This document shows positions 1 to 7,671 of a stretch of 8,000 nucleotides of DNA, in pieces. The notes below the pieces were generated by a model. It was not told the origin of the DNA, did not search any database, and saw nothing but the letters and a program-made list of their open reading frames with translations. Source of the stretch: JACDER01 sp036394915 (lineage in GTDB: Bacteria > Actinomycetota > Thermoleophilia > Gaiellales > Gaiellaceae); contig DASWEE010000110.1 of the NCBI GenBank assembly GCA_036394915.1, forward strand, positions 1 to 8,000, given 5' to 3'. Both the position numbers and the translations under genes were made by a program. The first letter of the stretch is position 1. Each line of letters opens with the position of its first letter.

Positions 1-1803
1 GTCGCGTTCACGAAGGACGGCCACCGGCTCGTCGGCGCTCCCGCGAAGCGCCAGCAGGTCACGAACCCCGAGAACACGATCTTCTCGATCAAGCGCTTCA
101 TGGGGCGCAAGTACGACGAGGTCTCGGAGGAGATGAAGATCGTCCCCTACGAGGTCGTGCACGGCCCGAACGACGACGTCCGCGTCAAGGCGGCGGACAA
201 GGAGTACACCCCGCAGGAGATCTCCGCGATGATCCTGCAGAAGCTGAAGGCGGACGCTGAGGCCTATCTCGGCGAGCAGGTCACCGAAGCGGTCATCACG
301 GTCCCCGCCTACTTCAACAACGCCCAGCGCGAGGCGACGAAGGATGCCGGCAAGGTCGCCGGCCTCAACGTCCTGCGCATCATCAACGAGCCGACCGCCG
401 CGTCGCTCGCCTACGGGCTCGAGAAGGAGTCCGACCAGACGATCCTCGTCTTCGACCTCGGTGGCGGAACCTTCGACGTGTCGATCCTCGACCTCGGCGA
501 GGGCGTCTTCGAGGTGAAGGCGACGAACGGCGACAACCACCTCGGCGGCGACAACTTCGACAAGGCGATCGTCGACTGGATGGTGGCGGAGTTCAAGCGC
601 GACCAGGGCATCGACCTCGCAGCCGACCGGATGGCGCTTCAGCGCCTGTACGAGGCGGCCGAGAAGGCGAAGATCGAGCTGTCGTCGACGATGACGACGC
701 AGATCAACCTGCCGTTCATCACCGCGACGCAGGAGGGCCCGAAGCACCTCGACCTCCAGCTCACGCGCGCGAAGCTGAACGAGCTCACGCACGACCTGCT
801 CGAGCGCACCGTCGGACCGACGAAGCAGGTGCTGAAGGACGCCGGGCTCGAGGCGAAGGACATCGACCACGTCGTCCTCGTCGGCGGCATGACGCGCATG
901 CCGGCGGTGGTCGACAAGGTCAAGGAGCTGATCGGCAAGGACCCGCACAAGGGCGTCAACCCGGACGAGGTCGTCGCCGTCGGCGCGGCCATCCAGGCCG
1001 GCGTGCTCAAGGGCGAGGTCAAGGACGTCTTGCTCCTCGACGTGACTCCGCTCTCGCTCGGGATCGAGACGAAGGGCGGCGTCTTCACGCCGCTGATCGA
1101 GCGGAACACGACCATCCCGACCAAGAAGTCGGAGGTGTTCACGACCGCCGAGGACAACCAGCCCGAGGTGCAGGTGCACGTCGCGCAGGGCGAGTCGGAG
1201 ATGATCGCCTACAACAAGACGCTCGGGAAGTTCAACCTCATGGGCATCCCGCCCGCACCGCGCGGCATGCCGCAGATCGAGGTCGCCTTCGACATCGACG
1301 CGAACGGGATCATCCACGTTGCCGCCAAGGACCTCGGCACCGGGAACGAGCAGAGCATCCGGATCGAGGGCGGCTCGGGCCTGAAGCAGGACGAGGTCGA
1401 GCAGATGATCAAGGACGCCGAGGCGCATGCCGAGGAGGCGCACAAGCTGCGCGAGCTCGCCGACGCACGCAACCTGGCGGAGAACCTCGCCTACCAGACC
1501 GAGAAGAGCCTCAAGGAGCACCGCGACAAGCTCGACGAGTCCGAGGCCTCGACGATCGAGGGCCGGATCATGGAGCTGAAGCAGGTGCTCGACTCCTCGG
1601 ACGTGAGCGAGATCCGGCAGAAGACCGAGGCGCTGCAGGAGGCCTCTCAGAAGCTGGCCGAGGCCGTCTACGCGCAGGCGAGCGCCCAGCAGGCAGCGGG
1701 CGCACAGGCCGGCGGCGACGGTGCGGGCACCTCTGACGACGAGGTCGTGGAGGAGGCCGACTACGAGGTCGTGGACGAGGGTGAGGAGGCGGCGAAGCGT
1801 TGA
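1..1803 (+). CDS. dnaK: Molecular chaperone DnaK (Hsp70), 5' partial
   Basis: Cytoplasmic ATP-dependent Hsp70 chaperone that binds exposed hydrophobic peptides and works with DnaJ and GrpE. The frame is open from base 1, so the start is outside the window; by comparison with typical DnaK about 40 N-terminal residues, including the first phosphate loop, are missing. The 600 visible residues include VITVPAYFNNAQ (about residues 98-109), INEPTAA, the second Hsp70 signature DLGGGTFDVS (about 152-161), the third signature VVLVGGMTRMP near base 880, and the interdomain linker DVLLLDVTPLSLG near 1024-1062. The beta substrate-binding domain follows, then a helical lid and an acidic, alanine-rich tail. 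The tail ends EVVDEGEEAAKR, somewhat longer than the usual end of the family. Its last codons carry the ribosome-binding site for grpE, and its TGA overlaps the grpE start. It is the first visible gene of the operon; the promoter is not in view. Confidence 0.98.
   Translation, partial: VAFTKDGHRLVGAPAKRQQVTNPENTIFSIKRFMGRKYDEVSEEMKIVPYEVVHGPNDDVRVKAADKEYTPQEISAMILQKLKADAEAYLGEQVTEAVITVPAYFNNAQREATKDAGKVAGLNVLRIINEPTAASLAYGLEKESDQTILVFDLGGGTFDVSILDLGEGVFEVKATNGDNHLGGDNFDKAIVDWMVAEFKRDQGIDLAADRMALQRLYEAAEKAKIELSSTMTTQINLPFITATQEGPKHLDLQLTRAKLNELTHDLLERTVGPTKQVLKDAGLEAKDIDHVVLVGGMTRMPAVVDKVKELIGKDPHKGVNPDEVVAVGAAIQAGVLKGEVKDVLLLDVTPLSLGIETKGGVFTPLIERNTTIPTKKSEVFTTAEDNQPEVQVHVAQGESEMIAYNKTLGKFNLMGIPPAPRGMPQIEVAFDIDANGIIHVAAKDLGTGNEQSIRIEGGSGLKQDEVEQMIKDAEAHAEEAHKLRELADARNLAENLAYQTEKSLKEHRDKLDESEASTIEGRIMELKQVLDSSDVSEIRQKTEALQEASQKLAEAVYAQASAQQAAGAQAGGDGAGTSDDEVVEEADYEVVDEGEEAAKR
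1783..1789 (+). promoter_or_regulatory. Shine-Dalgarno sequence deciding the grpE start
   Basis: GAGGAGG lies inside the last codons of dnaK, 10 bases before TTG at 1800. It supports TTG as the grpE start; no ATG or GTG in that frame lies near the junction. Confidence 0.6.
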
Positions 1804-2408
1804 CGCACGATCGCGACGATCGACACGAGTCCGCAGCGCAGCCGCCTGTCCGCGGCAGCGGACCAGGGGAAGGGGCTCGGGGGAACCGGGAGGTTCCCCC
1901 GACGACAGAAGCTCCCGCCCCGACGGAGAGCGAGCTCGGAGAGCGGATCGCCGAGCTCGAACGTGAACGCGACTCGTATCTGAACGACCTCCAGCGGGTC
2001 GCCGCGGAGTTCGACAACTACCGCAAGCGGGTCGTGCGTGACCAGGAGAGCCTGGTCGCGCGCGCCCACGAGCGGCTCGTGAAGGAGCTGCTGCCGGTGG
2101 TCGACGACTTGGAGAGGGCGCTCGAAGCGGCGGCCGAGCACGAGGAGGGGAAGCTGGAAGAAGGCGTTCGCCTCGTCCACCGCAACCTCGCCGACGCGCT
2201 CGCCCGTGAGGGCCTGGCGGAGATCGAGACGAACGGGCGCTTCGACCCGCACGTCCACGAGGCGCTGCTGAGCCAGCCCTCCGACGCCGAGGAAGGCTCG
2301 GTGATCGACGTCGTCCAGAAGGGCTACAAGCTGGGCGATCGCGTGCTGCGGCCTGCCCGCGTGGTCGTGGCCGCCGCCAAGGGGGAGCCGAGTGGCGAGG
2401 GCGGCTAA
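1800..2408 (+). CDS. grpE: Nucleotide exchange factor GrpE
   Basis: GrpE releases ADP from DnaK and so resets the chaperone cycle; it acts as a cytoplasmic homodimer. The 202-residue product fits the family. Residues 1-43 are a polar, probably disordered leader. Residues about 44-110 form the long dimerising helix (ELGERIAELERERDSYLNDL onward, with AEFDNYRKR). The C-terminal beta domain carries the GrpE signature around FDPHVHEALL and VIDVVQKGYKLGDRVLRPA (about 148-188). The TTG start overlaps the dnaK stop by four bases (TTGA), and a GAGGAGG sits 10 bases upstream. The 3' end overlaps dnaJ by 17 bases. Both overlaps imply translational coupling within one transcript. The disordered leader is encoded by DNA containing a perfect 11-bp stem-loop, listed separately. 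Confidence 0.95.
   Translation: MTHDRDDRHESAAQPPVRGSGPGEGARGNREVPPTTEAPAPTESELGERIAELERERDSYLNDLQRVAAEFDNYRKRVVRDQESLVARAHERLVKELLPVVDDLERALEAAAEHEEGKLEEGVRLVHRNLADALAREGLAEIETNGRFDPHVHEALLSQPSDAEEGSVIDVVQKGYKLGDRVLRPARVVVAAAKGEPSGEGG
1877..1902 (+). repeat. Perfect 11-bp inverted repeat inside grpE
   Basis: TCGGGGGAACC is followed by the four bases GGGA and then GGTTCCCCCGA, an exact reverse complement. As RNA this gives an 11-bp stem capped by GGGA, which fits the GNRA tetraloop pattern. It encodes residues 26-35 (ARGNREVPPT) in the disordered GrpE leader, so the protein would tolerate it. No second copy was seen in the window. It may be a small palindromic insertion, an mRNA processing or stability element, or chance. 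Confidence 0.7.
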
Positions 2409-3489
2409 GAGCCTCTACGACGTCCTCGGCGTCGCCAAGAACGCGTCGCAGGACGAGATCAAGAAGGCCTACCGCAAGCTCGCGCGCCAGTACCACCCCG
2501 ACCGGAACCCGGGCGACGACGAGGCCGAGGCCAGGTTCAAGGAGGTCCAGGCCGCCTACGACGTCCTCTCCGATCCGGAGAAGCGCAAGAAGTACGACAC
2601 GTTCGGCTCGGCGGACGGCCGCGGGGGGCCGGGACCGGGCGGCTGGACGAGCTTCACGACCGAGGGCTTCGACCTCGGCGACCTCGGCGACCTGTTCGGC
2701 GGCTTCTTCGGCGGCCGCGGCGCCCAGCAGCGGCCCACGGCCCAGCGCGGCGCGGATGTCGAAGCGGTGGTGAACGTCTCGTTCGAGGATTCGCTCAAGG
2801 GCGTCGAGGTCAAGATCCCGGTCGAGATCGACACGGCCTGCCGCGAGTGCGGCGGCTCGGGCGCGAAGCCCGGCACCGCGCCCGTGATCTGCCCCGAGTG
2901 CAGAGGCCGCGGCGTCAAGGCCGAGAGCCAGGGACTGTTCGCGCTCTCGCAGCCGTGCCCACGCTGCCGCGGGAACGGCACGATCATCGAGGATCCGTGC
3001 CCGCGCTGCCGCGGCACCGGCCGTGAGCGGCGGACGAAGCGCTATACGGTCAAGATCCCGGCCGGCGTCAAGGACGGCACCCGGATCCGGCTCAAGGGCA
3101 AGGGCGAGACCGGTCTGGCCGGCGGGCCGCCCGGCGACCTGTTCGTCGTCACCCGAGTCGCGCCCTCGCCGCTCTACAAGCGCCGCGGCGCCGCCGATCT
3201 CGAGGTCGAGGTGCCCGTCACCTATACGGAGGCCGCGCTCGGCGCCAAGGTCGAGGTGCCGACGCCGTACGGCGAGCGGCTGTCCGTGAAGATTCCGGCT
3301 GGGACGGAGAGCGGCAAGCTGCTCAAGCTGAAGGGCCACGGCGCCCCGAGGCTGAAGGGCGGGGGCCGCGGCGATCTCTACGCGCGCGTACGCGTAACGG
3401 TCCCGAAGAAGCTGACGAAGAAGGAGCGCGAGGCGCTCGAGGAGCTGCAGAAGATCTCGCGCGAGAATCCGAGGGAGGCGCTCGCGTGA
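2392..3489 (+). CDS. dnaJ: Chaperone protein DnaJ (Hsp40, type I)
   Basis: Type I J-domain co-chaperone that hands substrates to DnaK and stimulates its ATPase. All expected domains are present in its 365 residues. The J domain is residues 7-72, with the catalytic HPD at 35-37. A Gly/Phe-rich segment spans about 72-110 (LGDLFGGFFGG). The zinc domain has four CxxCxGxG repeats with cysteines at 150/153, 167/170, 189/192 and 203/206. Two C-terminal beta domains (about 217-340) end in a short charged helix. The GTG start at 2392 follows GGGGGAG at 2381-2387 and gives MARAAKSLYDVLGV, aligned with the usual J-domain onset. It begins 17 bases before the grpE stop, and its own TGA overlaps the start of hspR. 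It is the operon DnaJ rather than CbpA because the zinc fingers are intact. Confidence 0.97.
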   Translation: MARAAKSLYDVLGVAKNASQDEIKKAYRKLARQYHPDRNPGDDEAEARFKEVQAAYDVLSDPEKRKKYDTFGSADGRGGPGPGGWTSFTTEGFDLGDLGDLFGGFFGGRGAQQRPTAQRGADVEAVVNVSFEDSLKGVEVKIPVEIDTACRECGGSGAKPGTAPVICPECRGRGVKAESQGLFALSQPCPRCRGNGTIIEDPCPRCRGTGRERRTKRYTVKIPAGVKDGTRIRLKGKGETGLAGGPPGDLFVVTRVAPSPLYKRRGAADLEVEVPVTYTEAALGAKVEVPTPYGERLSVKIPAGTESGKLLKLKGHGAPRLKGGGRGDLYARVRVTVPKKLTKKEREALEELQKISRENPREALA

Positions 3490-3863
3490 TGGACGACCGC
3501 CCGCGCTACATGATCTCCGTCGCCGCCGACCTCGTCGGCATGCATCCTCAGACGCTCCGGATCTACGAGCAGAAGGGGCTGGTCAGCCCGAAGCGCACGG
3601 CCGGCAACACCCGCCTGTACTCGGAGGCCGATCTCGATCGCCTCCGCACGATCCAGCGGCTGACGACGGAGCTCGGGCTCAATCTCGCGGGAGTTGAGCT
3701 CGTGCTGCGGATGGAAGACCAACTGCTGCGAATGCAAACGCGGATGGAACGGCTCGAGCGCGACATGCGCGAGGAGATCGCGAAGGTGCACAAGCAGTAC
3801 CGGCGTGACCTTGTCCTCTGGCAGCCCGAGACGAGGCCGGCTCGCAGGGAGTTCCGGCGATGA
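3486..3863 (+). CDS. hspR: Heat-shock repressor HspR, MerR family
   Basis: Small DNA-binding repressor. In Streptomyces and Mycobacterium, HspR represses the dnaK operon (and clpB) by binding HAIR inverted repeats, with DnaK acting as co-repressor. The 125 residues start with a MerR winged helix-turn-helix (about 8-78: YMISVAADLVGMHPQTLRIY, then EQKGLVSPKR, the wing GNTRLYSEADLDRL, and LGLNLAGVELVL). A coiled coil (about 79-105) and a basic tail ending RPARREFRR follow. There is no effector domain, as expected for HspR. Either GTG at 3486 (overlapping the dnaJ TGA as GTGA) or ATG at 3489 could start it; GGGAGG at 3473-3478 serves both. Its place as last gene after dnaJ matches the classical actinobacterial operon and supports the name over a generic MerR regulator. 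Confidence 0.92.
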   Translation: MMDDRPRYMISVAADLVGMHPQTLRIYEQKGLVSPKRTAGNTRLYSEADLDRLRTIQRLTTELGLNLAGVELVLRMEDQLLRMQTRMERLERDMREEIAKVHKQYRRDLVLWQPETRPARREFRR

Positions 3864-4050
3864 CCGAGGCGCGGATTTACAGAATTGGCACGTTCCCGGC
3901 ACACACGTCCGCGAGTTTCGGCGGTAGGCTGGCCGCGGGTGGCGGGTGGTCAACTCCCCACCCTGGGAGGGGCTTCCTTGTTGGCGCGCGGGTAACTAAG
4001 GGCCCCGCGGTTCCGCGGAATCGCGACGGACACCTCACGGAGGCCGGACG
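3864..4050 (+). promoter_or_regulatory. hspR-clpB intergenic region with overlapping hairpins
   Basis: This 187-base gap most likely contains the clpB promoter and possibly the hspR terminator. Seen directly: tandem CGGGTGG at 3936-3942 and 3943-3949; a GGGTGG (3944-3949) and CCACCC (3958-3963) hairpin; an alternative CTCCC (3954-3958) and GGGAG (3965-3969) hairpin sharing the same bases; a repeated CCGCGG at 4005-4010 and 4013-4018; and the 10-bp palindrome TTCCGCGGAA at 4011-4020. No clear HAIR (CTTGAGT-N7-ACTCAAG) or CIRCE element was found by eye, and no well-spaced -35/-10 pair. TAACTA at 3993 is the only A/T-rich hexamer of note. Confidence 0.4.
4033..4043 (+). promoter_or_regulatory. 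clpB ribosome-binding site with a possible masking hairpin
   Basis: GGAGG at 4039-4043 is 7 bases before the clpB ATG, a good Shine-Dalgarno. CCTC at 4033-4036 can pair with GAGG at 4040-4043 across a three-base loop, so the site could be partly masked in the mRNA. The stem is only four pairs and does not extend. Confidence 0.45.
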
Positions 4051-6516
<2,466 letters not shown>

Positions 6517-6517
6517 T

Positions 6518-6545
6518 ACCCTACGGTTAACCGTAGGGTTAACCG
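6518..6545 (+). promoter_or_regulatory. Toxin-antitoxin operator: long and short palindromes
   Basis: ACCCTACGGTT followed directly by AACCGTAGGGT makes a perfect 22-bp palindrome (6518-6539) centred at 6528/6529. A second, short palindrome GGTTAACC (6537-6544) is centred at 6540/6541. Both share the GTTAAC core; centres are 12 bp apart, slightly over one helical turn. The antitoxin ATG is at 6547, so a bound repressor would cover the promoter and start. Phd/YefM antitoxins autorepress through palindromes next to their start, so this is the expected operator; binding is inferred. Confidence 0.8.
6534..6539 (+). promoter_or_regulatory. Candidate -10 element of the toxin-antitoxin operon
   Basis: TAGGGT fits the actinobacterial -10 pattern TANNNT and ends 7 bases before the ATG at 6547, a spacing that would give a leaderless or nearly leaderless mRNA. 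It lies inside the operator. The same bases include AGGG (6535-6538), a weak Shine-Dalgarno if the transcript starts further upstream. No good -35 was seen. Confidence 0.35.
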
Positions 6546-6546
6546 C

Positions 6547-6786
6547 ATGGCCAGAATCGTGCCCGCAGAAGATCTCCGAGCCCATCTGGGCCGGGAGCTC
6601 GACGCCTTAAAGGGCGAGCAAGCGCTGTATGTGACCAAGCGGGGCCGGCTGGCCGGCGTACTCGTCGATGCCGACGAATACGCCGAGCTGCTCGACCGCC
6701 TCGACTATCTCGAGGACAGCCTCGCCGCTCTACAGGCGCGCGACGAGCGAGAGGCGGCCGTGCCCTGGGCGGAGGTTCGGGAGTAG
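6547..6786 (+). CDS. Type II antitoxin, Phd/YefM family
   Basis: Antitoxin that neutralises the RelE-like toxin encoded immediately downstream and, with it, represses its own promoter. The 79 residues show the family layout: an N-terminal DNA-binding and dimerising domain (about 1-52) with IVPAEDLRAHLGRELD, the strand pair ALYVTKRGRLAGVLV and the helix DADEYAELLDRLDYLED, then an acidic helical tail ending AVPWAEVRE that would wrap the toxin. The ATG lies directly after the palindromic operator. About 22% of codons end in A or T by hand count, including TTA, AGA and CTA, which are rare in the neighbouring clpB; this suggests acquisition by transfer. The 3' end carries the GGAGG for the toxin, and the stop TAG overlaps the proposed toxin start. 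Confidence 0.87.
   Translation: MARIVPAEDLRAHLGRELDALKGEQALYVTKRGRLAGVLVDADEYAELLDRLDYLEDSLAALQARDEREAAVPWAEVRE
6771..6775 (+). promoter_or_regulatory. Shine-Dalgarno sequence pointing to the toxin start
   Basis: GGAGG inside the antitoxin 3' end lies 7 bases before GTA at 6783. The spacing is ideal, yet there is no ATG, GTG or TTG at that distance. An alternative AGAGG at 6750-6754 lies 10 bases before the in-frame CTG at 6765. Confidence 0.5.
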
Positions 6787-7052
6787 CACGAACGCAGCCC
6801 TACGAGGTTCGCCTCCATCCGGCCGCGGCCCGCGCCTACCGAAAGCTCCAGCCGCCTCTCCGCGACAGGATCCGAGCCGCGATCGATTCGCTCGCCGAGG
6901 AGCCACGCCCACCCGGCGCTGTCAAGCTCGCCGGTCGGGACGACTACCGGATCCGCATTGGGGATCATCGTGCCGTCTACGCGGTCGTGGACGAGGAGCG
7001 GCTTGCCCTGGTTGCGCGGATCGCGCACCGCCGGGAGGTCTACCGTCGCTAA
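6783..7052 (+). CDS. RelE/ParE-family toxin with a non-canonical start
   Basis: Cognate toxin of the preceding antitoxin. RelE members cleave mRNA on the ribosome and related ParE members poison gyrase; the sequence alone does not decide which. From GTA at 6783 the frame gives 89 residues. YEVRLHPAAARAYRKL (7-22) and helix RDRIRAAIDSLAEEPRP (27-43) are followed by GAVKLAGRDDYRIRIGDHR (45-63) and VYAVVDEE. The end is ARIAHRREVYRR, matching the family's terminal H-R-R-E-x-Y pattern. The frame is intact with no internal stop, but no ATG, GTG or TTG exists near the N-terminus. Homology and GGAGG at 6771 favour GTA (reading ARTQPYEVRL after the start), overlapping the antitoxin TAG as GTAG. In-frame CTG at 6765 would give 95 residues. 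About 22% of codons end in A or T, as in the antitoxin. Either an unusual start is used, or a start-codon mutation has silenced the toxin. Confidence 0.8.
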   Translation, partial: VARTQPYEVRLHPAAARAYRKLQPPLRDRIRAAIDSLAEEPRPPGAVKLAGRDDYRIRIGDHRAVYAVVDEERLALVARIAHRREVYRR

Positions 7053-7236
7053 GGCGACCGTTATTTGAGCCTTCAACGAATTCTTACGTCGATCTCAGGG
7101 GTGTCTTAGGAGGCCGCGCTTTACTCGCCTCTCTTCCCGATGTTCGAATGGAGGTGGTCGAGATGCACGCACGGCTCCGAATGGAGCCAAGCGTAAGACA
7201 AGACCCCAGCGACGAGTGACTTCTTTCTGATGCGTT
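7053..7236. other. Intergenic region after the toxin gene, no convincing gene
   Basis: Positions 7061-7087 are an AT-richer patch (TTATTTGAGC, GAATTCTTAC) that could hold a promoter, but no well-spaced -35/-10 pair is evident. AGGAGG at 7108-7113 has no start codon at a usable distance. A 23-codon frame from ATG 7148 to TGA 7219 lacks a ribosome-binding site and resembles nothing known to me. CGAATGGAG occurs twice (7145-7153 and 7178-7186). Confidence 0.5.
7098..7207 (+). ncRNA. Possible structured RNA (low confidence)
   Basis: A long-range helix could close this 110-base stretch: GGGG (7098-7101) with CCCC (7204-7207) and TGTCTTA (7102-7108) with TAAGACA (7194-7200), leaving three bulged bases. 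Inside are GAGGC (7110-7114) with GCCTC (7127-7131) and a perfect GGCTCC-gaat-GGAGCC hairpin (7173-7188). A TTCTTTCT run follows at 7221. No known RNA family is recognised, and GC-rich DNA yields such pairings by chance. Confidence 0.2.
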
Positions 7237-7266
7237 GCGCGGCTCCCGTCCGAGCGGGGGCCGCGC
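7237..7266 (-). terminator. GC-rich hairpin terminator after the cupin gene
   Basis: GCGCGGC (7237-7243) is the exact reverse complement of GCCGCGC (7260-7266), and the stem continues inward with one wobble pair to about 12 pairs around a loop of about six bases. It begins four bases past the leftward stop codon at 7271. No U-tract follows on either strand, as is common for actinobacterial terminators. It could also stop rightward transcripts from the toxin-antitoxin locus. Confidence 0.6.
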
Positions 7267-7270
7267 TGCG

Positions 7271-7648
7271 TTAAGCGTCCGGAAGGTAGTGCGCGTTGCC
7301 GGGCTCCTCGGGCGGTGCGCCGACCGCGAGCACGACCGTCTCCTCGTCCCCGTCGTTCCTGAGCTGGACGGCCGTTCCCGGCTCGACGATCACGATCGAC
7401 CCCCGCACGACGTCGATCGCCTGAGGCGGGTCTCCGAGCGCCAGCGTCGCCGTCCCCGACAGGACGACGAAGATCTCCTCCTGGACGTTCTCGGCGTGGC
7501 GTCTCCCACGGACGCCGCCGGGGAGGCGCCAGATGTTCGCGCGCATGTGCCGCAACCGGTCGGAGAGGCGGACGATGCCGCGGCTCTGGTCGCCGGCGCT
7601 CGGCGTCGACCACTCCACCTCGTCGAGCCGCAGGACGGTGTAGCCCAC
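7271..7648 (-). CDS. Cupin-domain protein of unknown substrate
   Basis: Small single-domain cupin, 125 residues, probably cytoplasmic (no signal peptide). Cupin motif 1 is RRHAENVQEEIFVVLSG (about 49-65), with H51, E57/E58 and the closing glycine; motif 2 is GSIVIVEPGTAVQLRND (about 83-99). Two usual metal ligands are absent: motif 1 has only one histidine, and the motif 2 histidine position after the PG turn is Ala/Val. It may therefore bind metal weakly or not at all. The beta-strand rhythm (TATLALGD, SIVIVEPG, TVVLAVG) fits a six- to eight-strand barrel. The GTG start at 7648 has no Shine-Dalgarno, but TATGCT lies six bases upstream, so translation may be leaderless. It is transcribed away from the Tat-signal gene. 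No specific function can be named. Confidence 0.85.
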   Translation of the reverse strand: MGYTVLRLDEVEWSTPSAGDQSRGIVRLSDRLRHMRANIWRLPGGVRGRRHAENVQEEIFVVLSGTATLALGDPPQAIDVVRGSIVIVEPGTAVQLRNDGDEETVVLAVGAPPEEPGNAHYLPDA

Positions 7649-7654
7649 GCGGCG

Positions 7655-7660
7655 AGCATA
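7655..7660 (-). promoter_or_regulatory. Candidate -10 element of the leaderless cupin promoter
   Basis: On the minus strand this reads TATGCT, matching TANNNT, and ends six bases before the GTG at 7648, so transcription would begin at the first base of the start codon. No ribosome-binding site is present. It overlaps the opposite-strand -10 by two bases. Confidence 0.45.
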
Positions 7661-7664
7661 TAGT
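7659..7664 (+). promoter_or_regulatory. Candidate -10 element of the leaderless Tat-protein promoter
   Basis: TATAGT differs from the TATAAT consensus at one base and ends seven bases before GTG at 7672. No Shine-Dalgarno precedes that GTG, so a leaderless transcript is likely. The -35 region would lie within the cupin coding sequence; no strong match was seen there. Confidence 0.45.
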
Positions 7665-7671
7665 CGCCCGG

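Noticed and set aside
1741..1775. Direct repeat of GAGGTCGTGGA, 24 bases apart, at the dnaK 3' end
   Set aside because: It simply encodes two similar EVV(D/E)E segments of the acidic tail; repeats like this are usual in low-complexity coding DNA.
7142..7150. GTTCGAATG resembling the T-loop of a tRNA
   Set aside because: The flanking bases do not form a T stem, and no acceptor, D or anticodon arm can be placed around it.
6668..7219. 183-codon plus-strand frame across the antitoxin, the toxin and beyond
   Set aside because: It is out of frame with the clearly homologous antitoxin and toxin, and its product is low-complexity Arg/Pro/Ser.
7235..7663. 142-codon plus-strand frame opposite the cupin
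   Set aside because: The minus-strand product has recognisable cupin motifs; this one is an Asp/Arg-rich shadow.
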